A stretch of DNA of 64,000 bases from CAMLIZ01 sp036231905 (GTDB lineage: Bacteria > Pseudomonadota > Gammaproteobacteria > Burkholderiales > Burkholderiaceae_C), in contig NZ_JAZARE010000008.1 of the NCBI RefSeq assembly GCF_036231905.1, positions 62,001 to 126,000 of the forward strand. The letters run 5' to 3'. Shown piece after piece: positions 6,324 through 15,400 of the stretch. Numbering within the stretch: position 1 is the stretch's first letter; every line of letters starts with the position of its first letter. Under the pieces are notes generated by a model. The model was not told the origin of the DNA, made no database searches, and was given only the letters and a program-made list of their open reading frames with translations. The position numbers and the translations under genes were made by a program.

Positions 6324-8009
6324 ATGCGCACCCTGCTCGCCATCTTCTTCAACCCACCGATGGCCATCGCCCGCGTCGGCGCCAGCCCCACCCCGCTGGA
6401 TGCCTTCGAGTGGCAGACCTCGCGAGCTGAACATGGCGGCGTGCAGACGGTCATCGAGCCGGCCATCAGCCTGCGCGTGGACGAGGACGGCTGCGCACAG
6501 CCCCTCCTGCCGCACAGCATCCGCTTCAAAGACGACGACGGCGCGGTGCGGCCGGTAGCGCCGTTTTTCGAGCTGTGGGCGCGCCTGCAGTCACCACACG
6601 ATGGCAGCGTGGAAGAACAGCCGCTCACCCCCACGCTGCTGCACGAGCTGGGCATCACCCTGCGCCACCTGGCCATCGAGGTGACCGCCGGCAACTTCAA
6701 GGCGGCGCGGCGCCTGGCGGATGCCAAGACGGGCATCGCCGACATGGGCTGCAGCTTCACCGCGCGGGTGGAGATTCCCGGCGACGACCATGCTCGCCAC
6801 CCCTTGCTGGCCTTCAGCCGCCACACCAGCGGGCAGCAGGCGCTGGTGTCGCCCGAGCAGCCGATTCCCTTGGGCGCGGTGCAGTGGCTGCGTCCCCGTG
6901 CCGGCCGCGATCCGGCCTTCGCCGACGTGGCGCTGGATACCTTGCGGCTGCGCTTCACGCCCGCCGTGGGCACGGTGTACGGCCCGCCGCGCGCGGTGGT
7001 GGGCATCGACCGGCTCGCCGTCACCGGCCCGATCGACGTGTTGCAGCTGGCCGGCACTGAGCAAGGCCGCATGCACACCATCGTGCCGCCAAACAACCGC
7101 TTCCTCAACGACAACACGCCGTACTCGCGCTACCGCATGGTCACCGGCGAGTACGAAGACCCGCAGCCGCAGGACGGTTATGACGGCGCCGACGACGGCG
7201 ACAGCACCGCGTGGGGCGTGGTGGACGACAGCTGCGACGCGGTCATCACCGCCGGCCTGGCGTGGCGCGGCCAACGTTATCGCTGCGATGCGCGGGTGTT
7301 CGTGGGCCCGCCCGACTTCGCGCCTGACCGCCGCCCTTTTTATGGCGTGGACGCCGACCTGGACGACCGCGACCTGCCCCCGGTGCAGGTCACGCGCGAC
7401 AACTTCGAGGCGGTGAAGGACGAGGTGGTGGAACTCTTCCGCCGTGTGTTCGAAACCGCCAGCACGCTCAACCTCGACCAGGCGCGCACCGAAGGCCTGC
7501 AGGACAACGCGATGAGCACCAGCGCCACCGCGCAGCTGCCAGCCACCGGCCCGAGCAGCATGACGCGCACCGACCAGCCCTGGGTGGACCGCGTGCCCGA
7601 GCTCACACCCGGCCAGCAGGCTTCGGTGTTCAGCACCACCAGCGCGCGCGGCGACCGGCTGCCCTTCACGCAAACCGTGCCCTTCGTGCATTCGCAGCTG
7701 ATGGACGAGACGATCCTGATGGACTTCCTGCGCCGCCGCCATGCGCATGTGCGCCGCCTGCTGCGCCCGGCCTTCGGCACGGTGCCCGAGTGGGACGAAA
7801 ACCCTGGCCCCGAGCCGCACCCTGATTTCCGCGACCCACGCGTGCAGCGCGACCTGCAGCACGACATGCGCATGCCGCCCTATATGCGCGACGCCTACTG
7901 GGTGCCGCTGTCGCTCACGCGCCGGCAGTACCAGATGATGATCGGCTTTCTCGACTTGTTGGCCGAGGAAGAGCGGCTGCAGGCTGAAGCAGAAAAGGGG
8001 CATGCATGA
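6324..8009 (+). CDS. LodA-like N-terminal half (split CTQ oxidase family)
   Basis: The 561-residue protein carries the LodA/GoxA N-terminal hallmarks in order: NPPMAIARVGASP (residues 10-22, compare the family IARVGNS motif), IRFKDDDGAVRPVAPFF, a GPPDFAPD motif at 328-335 (family APPDFAP) and, at the C-terminus, LSLTRRQYQ (529-537), which in LodA precedes the domain bearing the quinone cofactor. It then stops, whereas LodA continues in one chain; the continuation appears in the next gene, which overlaps by 4 bp (ATGA). No signal peptide. An AGGA ribosome-binding site lies 7 bp before ATG 6324. Homology is judged from remembered motifs, so family-level confidence is moderate-high. Confidence 0.72.
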   Translation: MRTLLAIFFNPPMAIARVGASPTPLDAFEWQTSRAEHGGVQTVIEPAISLRVDEDGCAQPLLPHSIRFKDDDGAVRPVAPFFELWARLQSPHDGSVEEQPLTPTLLHELGITLRHLAIEVTAGNFKAARRLADAKTGIADMGCSFTARVEIPGDDHARHPLLAFSRHTSGQQALVSPEQPIPLGAVQWLRPRAGRDPAFADVALDTLRLRFTPAVGTVYGPPRAVVGIDRLAVTGPIDVLQLAGTEQGRMHTIVPPNNRFLNDNTPYSRYRMVTGEYEDPQPQDGYDGADDGDSTAWGVVDDSCDAVITAGLAWRGQRYRCDARVFVGPPDFAPDRRPFYGVDADLDDRDLPPVQVTRDNFEAVKDEVVELFRRVFETASTLNLDQARTEGLQDNAMSTSATAQLPATGPSSMTRTDQPWVDRVPELTPGQQASVFSTTSARGDRLPFTQTVPFVHSQLMDETILMDFLRRRHAHVRRLLRPAFGTVPEWDENPGPEPHPDFRDPRVQRDLQHDMRMPPYMRDAYWVPLSLTRRQYQMMIGFLDLLAEEERLQAEAEKGHA

Positions 8010-9733
8010 GCGCCGAAAACGAGATCAGGCCCCGGAATCGCACCGCGCGCGCCGCAGTGATCGGCAACCCGGCGAGCGCGCGCCTGGACGCCGCGGTGGG
8101 CAACTGCTTCCCCGGCCTGGAACTCGATGTGCGCAACCTCGACGGCCGCTTCTTTCCCGGCCTGCTGTTCCGCGTGGTCGCCGCACCGGTGGCGCCGCTG
8201 CCCGGCACGCCGCTCAACGAGGGCGGCGCGCGCTTGGTGGTTGTCGATTGGCAGAACGATCCGATGCTGCCCGAGCGCAGCACCGAGCCCTGGGTGGTGG
8301 CGCTGCTCGCCCAGTTGAGCGGCGACGTGGGCAACACCCTGAGCCGGGGCCGCTGGTACCTGCAGTGGGTGGAGCAGGGCGGCAAGCGCATCTCCTGCCT
8401 GCAGCCCGATGGCCAGCCGTGGGATGGCAAATGGGTGTGGCGCTTCCTGCGCAGCCTGGTGCCCGACGAGCCGCTGGCGATCGGGCTGGTGAACCGCGAT
8501 GCGCCAACGCCGCAAGCCGTCATCGAGTTGCACGGTTATCGCCGCCGCTACACCACGCCCGACGGGGTGATCTCGCCGGTGTTCGAGCCCGGTGAGCTGA
8601 CGCAGAGCCTGTGCAACCCATGGCAGCACGACTTCCGCGACTGCGCCTGCTATTACTGGGCCAGCAACCATCCGGATGTCGTACTGGGTGAAAGCAGCGC
8701 CAATGTCGACGGCCAGCCCGAGGACGCCACCACCGCACTCACCTACCTGGACTGGCTGCGGCGCGACCGCACACCGGCCGGCGAGGTGGCCGCACCCGAC
8801 ACACGCACGGCCGCGCGCCCCGACCAGATCGACCACTTCGAGATCAACCAGCGCTGGCAGGAACTCAACTTCGTGATCGGCGGGCGCGAGATCGGCGCGG
8901 TCTACACACCACCCAAGCCGGACCATGCCAAGCCCTATGCCAGCGCCGAAGCCTTGGTCGATGCGCTGGAGAACGAGCTGGCGCCGATGGAGATGACGCT
9001 GGCCATCGAGTACCTGTACTCGCTGTTCTCGCTGCGCAGCGTGGCGGAGGCGCCGGCGGACCGCTGGCCCACCCTGCCGGACGACCTGCTGGCGGTGCGG
9101 CAGTCGCTCACGCTGGTGGCAGTGAGCGAGATGACGCACCTGCGCTGGGTGAACCAGCTGCTGTGGGAGCTGGGCGCCGCCGGCTTCTACCCGCCCGGCC
9201 GGCACTACACGCCGGTGGTGCGCCACAGCCGCCACGGGCCGATCGGGCTGCACGGGCTGCACCAGCCGGCCTTGCGCGTGCTGGACCCACAGGCCCTGCA
9301 GGCCTACATCAGGGTGGAGCGCCCTGGCGGCCCGCTGGACCGTGCCTATGCCCGCTGCGTCGCCACGCTGGAGCAGCCGCAGTACCCGCGCCACCTGTAC
9401 GAGCTGGCGGTCAAGATCGACACCGATGGCGTGCAGCACTGGGAGCGCTTCAAGGACATGCACAACACCCTGGCGCGCTACTTCCAGGCCACGCCGCTGC
9501 CGTACCTGCGCCACATCCGCCTTGGCCATCCCAAGGAAACCGCCGCTGCGCTGGAAACCTATGAGGCCCTGGTGGCCGAGCTGCGCAAGGCCTATGCGGA
9601 CGAGGCGCAGCACAACTTCGCCGGCGCGCAGCTGGCGATCAGCCGCTCGCGCGCCCTGATGACCGCCTTGAATGCGGAGGCCGAAGCGCTGGCGGCGCGC
9701 GGCATCGGCATTCCGTTCTTCAGCGTGCCATGA
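8006..9733 (+). CDS. LodA-like C-terminal half fused to a ferritin-like domain
   Basis: Residues 27-43 (LDAAVGNCFPGLELDVR) match the LodA segment that leads into its cofactor domain, followed by PGELTQSLCNPWQHDFRDC and YYWASNHPDVV, the equivalents of the PWQADF..C and WWP.QRP motifs. Cys213 (or Cys215) and Trp284 in NQRWQELNFV are spaced 69-71 residues apart; in LodA the Cys and Trp of CTQ are 65 apart. From about 310 the protein becomes a ferritin-like domain of the VioB/PF12902 kind, with acidic and His ligands in MEMTLAIEYLYSLFSL (Glu329, Glu335), SEMTH (Glu375, His378) and GVQHWERF (His478, Glu480). ATGA overlaps join it to both neighbours. Predicted amine or amino-acid oxidase; substrate unknown. 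Confidence 0.7.
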   Translation: MSAENEIRPRNRTARAAVIGNPASARLDAAVGNCFPGLELDVRNLDGRFFPGLLFRVVAAPVAPLPGTPLNEGGARLVVVDWQNDPMLPERSTEPWVVALLAQLSGDVGNTLSRGRWYLQWVEQGGKRISCLQPDGQPWDGKWVWRFLRSLVPDEPLAIGLVNRDAPTPQAVIELHGYRRRYTTPDGVISPVFEPGELTQSLCNPWQHDFRDCACYYWASNHPDVVLGESSANVDGQPEDATTALTYLDWLRRDRTPAGEVAAPDTRTAARPDQIDHFEINQRWQELNFVIGGREIGAVYTPPKPDHAKPYASAEALVDALENELAPMEMTLAIEYLYSLFSLRSVAEAPADRWPTLPDDLLAVRQSLTLVAVSEMTHLRWVNQLLWELGAAGFYPPGRHYTPVVRHSRHGPIGLHGLHQPALRVLDPQALQAYIRVERPGGPLDRAYARCVATLEQPQYPRHLYELAVKIDTDGVQHWERFKDMHNTLARYFQATPLPYLRHIRLGHPKETAAALETYEALVAELRKAYADEAQHNFAGAQLAISRSRALMTALNAEAEALAARGIGIPFFSVP

Positions 9734-11073
9734 GCGTGGCCACCATATCCGTGGCCGGCCTGAAGCGGTGCGCCCATGCCGGGCCGGTGGAGGCCCATTG
9801 CTTCGATACCGAAGGCGGTACACACGCGTTGCTCGCCGACGGCTCGCGGGTGTACGACGTGCCGGCCGACTTTGCGCCGCGCCTGGATGCGGCGGCCCGG
9901 CAAGGGCGCGCGGCCGAGCGCGATCTGCTGTCCGCCTTCGGCCTGCTCGCAGATGCACCGGCCATCGGTGACCACGTGGAGCCGCCGGTCGTGAACGCGC
10001 TGGCGCTCGCCGTGTCGGAGCACTGCAACCTCGCCTGTGGCTACTGCTACGCCGATGGCGGCAGCTTCGGCGGTACCGCGCAGCACATGCCGTGGGAGGT
10101 GGCCCGCGATGCCGTGCAGGCGCTGCTGGCGCGCGTGCCGTCGGGCGGCTCTGCGAGCCTCGCGTTCCTCGGTGGTGAACCCTTGCTCAACCGCACCGTG
10201 CTGCGCCAGGCCACCGAGCTGGCGGCATCGCTGGCGGCCGAGCGCGGCATCCGCATGCGGTTTGCGCTGACGACCAATGCGACGGTGGTGAACGAGGAGG
10301 ACGTGGCCTTCCTCTCGCACCACGGCTTTACGGTCACGGTCAGCATCGACGGCGAGAAGGAGCTGCACGACGCGCTGCGCCCCACGGTGGGCGGCACCGG
10401 CAGCTATGAGCGCATCGTGGCGCGCCTGCGGCCGCTGTTGGCCGCGCAAGGCCCGCAGCTGCAGGTCAGCGCGCGTGTCACCGTCACCCCGTGCCACACC
10501 GCCTTGCGGGCCACGCTGGACCACCTGCTCGGCCTGGGCTTCCACAGCGTGGGCTTTTCCCCCAGCCTGTCGGCACGCGACCCGGCGCTGCAGTTGTCGG
10601 AACAGGACCTGCAGGCGCTGCTGGCGCAGATGGTGGACTGCGCGCTGGCCTTCGAGCAGCACATCGTGCGTGGCGAGCCCTATCCGTTTTCCAACATGCT
10701 GGCGGCGCTGCAGGAGCTGCACCGCGGCACCCACCGGCCGCTGCCCTGTGGCGCGGGTGCCGGCTACCTCGGTGTGTCGGCCAATGGCGAGTACAGCGCC
10801 TGCCACCGCTTCGTGGCCGATCCGCGTGCGGCCATGGGCAGCCTGGGCCGCGGGATCGACGAGAGTGCGCGTGAGCGCTGGCTGCAGGCGCGCCATGTGG
10901 ACCGGCAGGAGCCCTGCCGCAGCTGCTGGGCGCGTTACCTGTGTGGCGGCGGCTGCCACCACGAGGTGCTGAACCGCGGGCGCGTGGCCTGCGATTTCAT
11001 CCGTGGCTGGCTGCATCACACGCTGGGCGCCTATGTGCGCATCGCGCAGCAGCGGCCTGACCTGTTCCGATGA
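9730..11073 (+). CDS. QhpD-like radical SAM/SPASM peptide-modifying maturase
   Basis: The 447-residue protein has the 4Fe-4S-binding Cys99-x3-Cys103-x2-Cys106 (CNLACGYCYADGG) of radical SAM enzymes, a GGEPLL SAM-contact motif, and a C-terminal SPASM cluster region: Cys340, Cys358, Cys396, Cys399, Cys405, Cys409 and Cys421 (CRSCWARYLCGGGCHHEV). The N-terminal domain and the YCYADGGSFGG signature resemble QhpD, which installs intrapeptide Cys-to-Asp/Glu thioether links in the small subunit of quinohemoprotein amine dehydrogenase. Here no such subunit is present and the neighbours are LodA-like, so those proteins are the likely substrates. Overlaps both neighbours by ATGA. Confidence 0.82.
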   Translation: MSVATISVAGLKRCAHAGPVEAHCFDTEGGTHALLADGSRVYDVPADFAPRLDAAARQGRAAERDLLSAFGLLADAPAIGDHVEPPVVNALALAVSEHCNLACGYCYADGGSFGGTAQHMPWEVARDAVQALLARVPSGGSASLAFLGGEPLLNRTVLRQATELAASLAAERGIRMRFALTTNATVVNEEDVAFLSHHGFTVTVSIDGEKELHDALRPTVGGTGSYERIVARLRPLLAAQGPQLQVSARVTVTPCHTALRATLDHLLGLGFHSVGFSPSLSARDPALQLSEQDLQALLAQMVDCALAFEQHIVRGEPYPFSNMLAALQELHRGTHRPLPCGAGAGYLGVSANGEYSACHRFVADPRAAMGSLGRGIDESARERWLQARHVDRQEPCRSCWARYLCGGGCHHEVLNRGRVACDFIRGWLHHTLGAYVRIAQQRPDLFR

Positions 11074-12461
11074 ACCTGCACGCCGATGTGTGCGTGGTGG
11101 GCGGCGGGCCGGCCGGCGCGGCCTGCGCCTTGCGGCTGGCGCAACTCGGGCATGCGGTGGTGCTGGTGGAGCGCGGGCCGCCGGGCCGGCCGCATGTCGG
11201 CGAATCGCTGCCTGCCAGCGTGCTGCCGGTGCTGGACCAGCTCGGTGTGCGCCAAGCGGTGGAAAGCGCCGGGTTCTTGCGCCCGCGCGGCGCCCTCGTG
11301 CGGTGGGACGGCCCGCTGCACACCATGGACGAGCCGCGCGCCGGCGACGCCGGCTTCCAGGTCGATCGCGCGCGCTTCGACGCTCTCTTGCTCGGCGCCG
11401 CCAGCGCGGCCGGTGTGCGGGTGCTGCAACCAGCCACGGCAGGGGCGCCGATGGTCGGGCCGCAGGGCGTGAGCTTGCCGCTGCACGACGGGCGGATGGT
11501 GCTGGCGCAGACCCTGGTGCTGGCGCATGGCCGGCGCGGCGGCGAGCCCACCGCGCCGCGCACCGCCGCGCTGTTCGCCCGCTGGCACCGCCTGCCTGCG
11601 CACACCGACCCGCGCATGCGCGTGGAAGCGGCGGACCATGCCTGGTACTGGGGCGCGCCACTGCCCGATGGCTGCGTCAACACCGCCGTGTTCGTGGATG
11701 CATCGCGCTGCGCCGGCCTCGCGCCGTCCGCGCGCGAGGCGCTGTACCGGCGGTTGCTGGGCGAGTCCTCCCTGCTGTCGGCTTGCCTGCAGGGGGAGGC
11801 CGCGGGGCCGGTGCAGGTGTGTGATGCCACGCCGCGGTTGGCCCGGGACATCGCCGATGCACGTGTGTTCAAGGTAGGCGAAGCCGCGTTCAGCATCGAC
11901 CCGCTGTCCTCCCAGGGTGTGCAGGCCGCACTGCGCAGTGCCTTGCATGCGGCCGCCTGCCTGCACACGCTGGTGCACCGGCCTCACCACCAGGCGCTGG
12001 CCCTGCAGTTCCATCGTGACCAGGTGCAGCGGGCGGCAGCGCGGCATGCGCAGCTGGCGGCCGGCTTTCATCGGGCCGCTGCGCTGGCGCGCGGCACTGC
12101 CTTCTGGCAGGCACGCGCGGCTGCCGCCTCGCCGGCCGATGCGCGGACCACGACGCCGCAGGCGCTGCCCGCGCTGGACAGCTGGGTGGGCCTGGACACA
12201 CGGCTGCGGTGGCAACGCATGCCCACCCTGCAGGGCGACTTCATCGTGGAAGCCGATGCCCTGGTGCACCCCGCGCTGGACGGGCCGGTGTCCTTCATCG
12301 GCGGCGCCTCCATGGCGGCGTTGTTGCGCCCGCTGGCGCAGCCCCTGCCGCTGTGCGCCTTGTTGAAAGCCTGGTGTGCCGAAGCGGGTGAAGCGGCCGC
12401 CGTGCAATGGCTGACCGCGTTGTGGCGTCAGGGCGTGGTCGTGGCCGCGCCCGCGCACTGA
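11070..12461 (+). CDS. LodB/QhpG-like FAD-dependent maturation flavoprotein
   Basis: The 463-residue protein opens with an FAD Rossmann motif VVGGGPAG (GxGxxG at 11-16), Glu34 for the adenosine ribose and a GESLP motif at 44-48, the layout of group A flavoprotein monooxygenases, halogenase-like enzymes, LodB and QhpG. A second FAD motif 'VGEAAFSIDPLSSQGVQAAL' near 270 corresponds to the GD/GEA..xDP..g.G sequence. LodB and QhpG hydroxylate the tryptophan that becomes CTQ, and its position as the last gene of this operon suggests the same task. No tryptophan-halogenase WxWxIP motif is seen. Its last 34 bp overlap the convergent cyclase gene. Confidence 0.8.
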   Translation: MNLHADVCVVGGGPAGAACALRLAQLGHAVVLVERGPPGRPHVGESLPASVLPVLDQLGVRQAVESAGFLRPRGALVRWDGPLHTMDEPRAGDAGFQVDRARFDALLLGAASAAGVRVLQPATAGAPMVGPQGVSLPLHDGRMVLAQTLVLAHGRRGGEPTAPRTAALFARWHRLPAHTDPRMRVEAADHAWYWGAPLPDGCVNTAVFVDASRCAGLAPSAREALYRRLLGESSLLSACLQGEAAGPVQVCDATPRLARDIADARVFKVGEAAFSIDPLSSQGVQAALRSALHAAACLHTLVHRPHHQALALQFHRDQVQRAAARHAQLAAGFHRAAALARGTAFWQARAAAASPADARTTTPQALPALDSWVGLDTRLRWQRMPTLQGDFIVEADALVHPALDGPVSFIGGASMAALLRPLAQPLPLCALLKAWCAEAGEAAAVQWLTALWRQGVVVAAPAH

Positions 12462-15400
12462 GACGGCATCGCGGCCTGCGTCTGCATCAGGCTGATCGCC
12501 GCCCGGCGTTCCCAGCCAGCGGCGCCTTGGGCATGCGCCAAGGCCAGCGCCTGTTGCAGCCGGGCGATGCTGGCGTCCTGGCCGTCCACCTCGCGCAGCA
12601 GCAAGCCTTCCATGCGCAGCAGCTCCGGCTCCACCCAGCGTTCGCCGGTGTCCTCGATACCCTGGCGCGCCGCAGCGAGCAGCTGGCGCGCCGCGTCGAA
12701 GCGGCCCAGCGCCGCCTGGGCCTGGGCCATCAGCAGTTCGCCATAGGAGCGGTAGTTGCGCGCGCCGGTGCCCCACCACAGCTGCGCACCTTGCTGCATG
12801 GTCTGCAGGCCGGCTTCCAAGGCGGCCATACCGCCACCACCAAAGGCCTGGGCCGCGCCGAAGAAGAAGGTGGCGCCGCCTTCCATCAGCGGAAAGCCGC
12901 GCGTGCGCCCGAGGTCGATCACACGCTCGGCCCACAGCGGCAGCTCTTTCCAGTCGCCCCGCAGGGCCAGCAGCAGGCAGCCGAACACCCGCGCCTGGGC
13001 CTTGCTGTGCGCGTGGTCCAGCGCATCGGCCTGGGCCAGGCCGGCGCGCTGCACCTGGAGCGCTTTGTGTTCGTCACCCAGCACGAACAGCGTGAGCGAG
13101 AGGAAGTTGCTGGCCGTCACCTTGTGGTCGATGCCCAGGGTGACGGCCAGCGGCGCGTGCACCATGGGGTCGTAGGCGGCCAGCGCCACCTCCAGGTGCT
13201 CGCGGGCGGTGAGCGGCTCACCGAGGTGGAAGGCCACGGCGCCCACCGCACGGTGACCGATCATCTGCATGACCGCGTCGCCGCGCGCTTGCGCCACCTG
13301 CAGCAGCGCCTGCGCCGGCGCGAGCGCGGCGTCGCACTGGCCACGCACCATGTGGTAGGCGTACAGGCCGTTCAAGGCCGGCACCAGGCGCGCCGAGTCC
13401 TCCAGGCGGCGTGCCAGCGCCACGGCGCGTTCATACGCTTCGCCGGTGTCCGGCGCCGCCACGCCCTTGGTGGCGCGCAGCGCACTCGCGCGCTGCACCT
13501 GCAGCTCCAGCTCGATGCGGTCCCGCTCGGTGCCGGTGCCGGCCGCATGCAGCAGGGCCAGCCCGGCGTCCAGGTGGGCCGTGGCCTCCACCAGCGCCGA
13601 GCGGGCCAGCGCCCGCTCGCCGGCGCGCTGCCACAAGGGAATGGCGCGCATGGACTCGCCCGCTTCGCTCAGGTGGCGTGCCAGGGTTTCAGGCTCGGCG
13701 TCGGCCACCGCGCCAAAGCGGGTCTGCAGCGCGTCGGCAATGCGCCGGTGCAACTGTGTGCGGCTGCTGCGCAGCAGCGAATCGGCGGCCGCCGCCTGCA
13801 ACAGGGCATGGCGGAAGGTGTAGCGCGCCTGTGGCGGCGTGCCGCGCCGGCGCAGCAGGTCCGCGCTCACCAGCTCGTGCAGGGCGGGCCCGAGCTGGGC
13901 CACCGGCAGGTCCGCCACCGCGGCCAGCAGTTCGAACGAGAACTCCCGCCCCAGCAGCGCAGCGGTCTGGGCCACCGGCTTGATCGCGCCCAGCCGGTCC
14001 AGCCGCGCCAGCAGCGACGCCTGCAAGGTGGCGGGCACTTCGATCGGCGCGCCCGCCTGCGCGGCCGCCGCGGAGTCCAGCACCGCCTTGGCGATCTCCT
14101 CGGCATACAGCGGCACACCTTCGGCAACCGCGACGATCCGCTCCACCAGGGCCGGCGCCAGCTGGCGCGGGCCGGCCACCTGGCGCACCAGCTCGGCCAG
14201 CGCGTTGGCGGGCATGCGGTCCAGTGTGAGCGTGGCCACCGGGCTCTCGCTGCCCCAGGGCGGCACGAAGTCGGGACGGGCGGTCAGCACCAGCAGCGAC
14301 TGCGCCGCACACGGTGTATCGACCAGGCGCTGCAGCAGCGCGAGCGTGGACGGATCAGCCCAGTGCAGGTCCTCGCACACCAGCAGGAGCGGCGCCCGCT
14401 GGGCGGCCGCGGCCAACCAGTCGATCAGCAGCGCCTGGGTGGCCTGCATCAGCTGCGCCGGCGGCAGGGTGGCCGCGGCGGCGGCGGTGGCGCTGCCTGG
14501 CGCGGCCAGCAAGGCCAGCAGGCCGAGCGCCTGCACGTCGTCCAGCCCGGCCTGCTGCAGCAGCGCCCGCAGGCGCTCGCTCACGTCGTCCGACGGCGAG
14601 TCAGCCTCCAGGCCGGCACGGCGCGCGATCTGCTCGGCAAAGGGATGCAGCGCGCTGTGGCGGTGGAAGGCCGAACAGCGCAGCACCAGCACTTCGGCCG
14701 AGCCCGAACGCACGGAGGTGCGCAGCTCGTCGACCAGCCGGGTCTTGCCCAGGCCCGCTTCGCCACGCACCAGCACGGCGCCGGCGCGCCCGCTGCAGGC
14801 CTGCTCCCAGGCGCTGCGCAGCTGCTGGCCGTGGCCGTGCAGGTCGATCAGCAGCCGGCCGGTGCGCTGCTCGCGCAACAGCGGATCGTTTTCGCTGGCG
14901 ATGCGCAGCAGGCGCAGCGCCCGGCTGCCTTCCTTCAGCGGCTGCTCGCTGTGCAGGTCGCCAACAAAACGGCCGGCCAGCAGCCGGAAGGTGTCCTCAC
15001 TGGCGAGCACGGTGTTGGGCTCGGCGCGCGCCTGGATGTGGGCGGCGAGGTTGGGGGCTTCGCCGAGCGCCAGCGTCTCGCGGCGTTCCGCGCTCCCCAT
15101 GTCGCCGATGACGACCAGGCCGGTGTGGATGCCCACCCGCACCTGCAGCTCGACGCGAAAGCGCGCGCGCAGGCGCTCGTTGAGCCGGCGCACCGCCTGC
15201 ACCAGGCCCAGGCCGGCGCGCACGGCGCGCTCGGCATCGTCCTCATGGGTTTGTGGATAGCCGAAGTAGGCCAGGATGCCGTCGCCCAGGTACTGCGCGA
15301 TGTGGCCGCCCAGGGGTTCGAGCACCGCGCTGCATTCCGCCTGGTAGCGGTGCACCACCTCGCGCAGGTCTTCCGGGTCCAGCGCAGCGGCCAGGCGGGT

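Noticed and set aside
8006..9733. Reading the second LodA-like gene as a plain VioB/ferritin protein
   Set aside because: The first 300 residues contain the FPGLE and PWQHDF..C motifs in LodA order, which a simple ferritin-like protein lacks.
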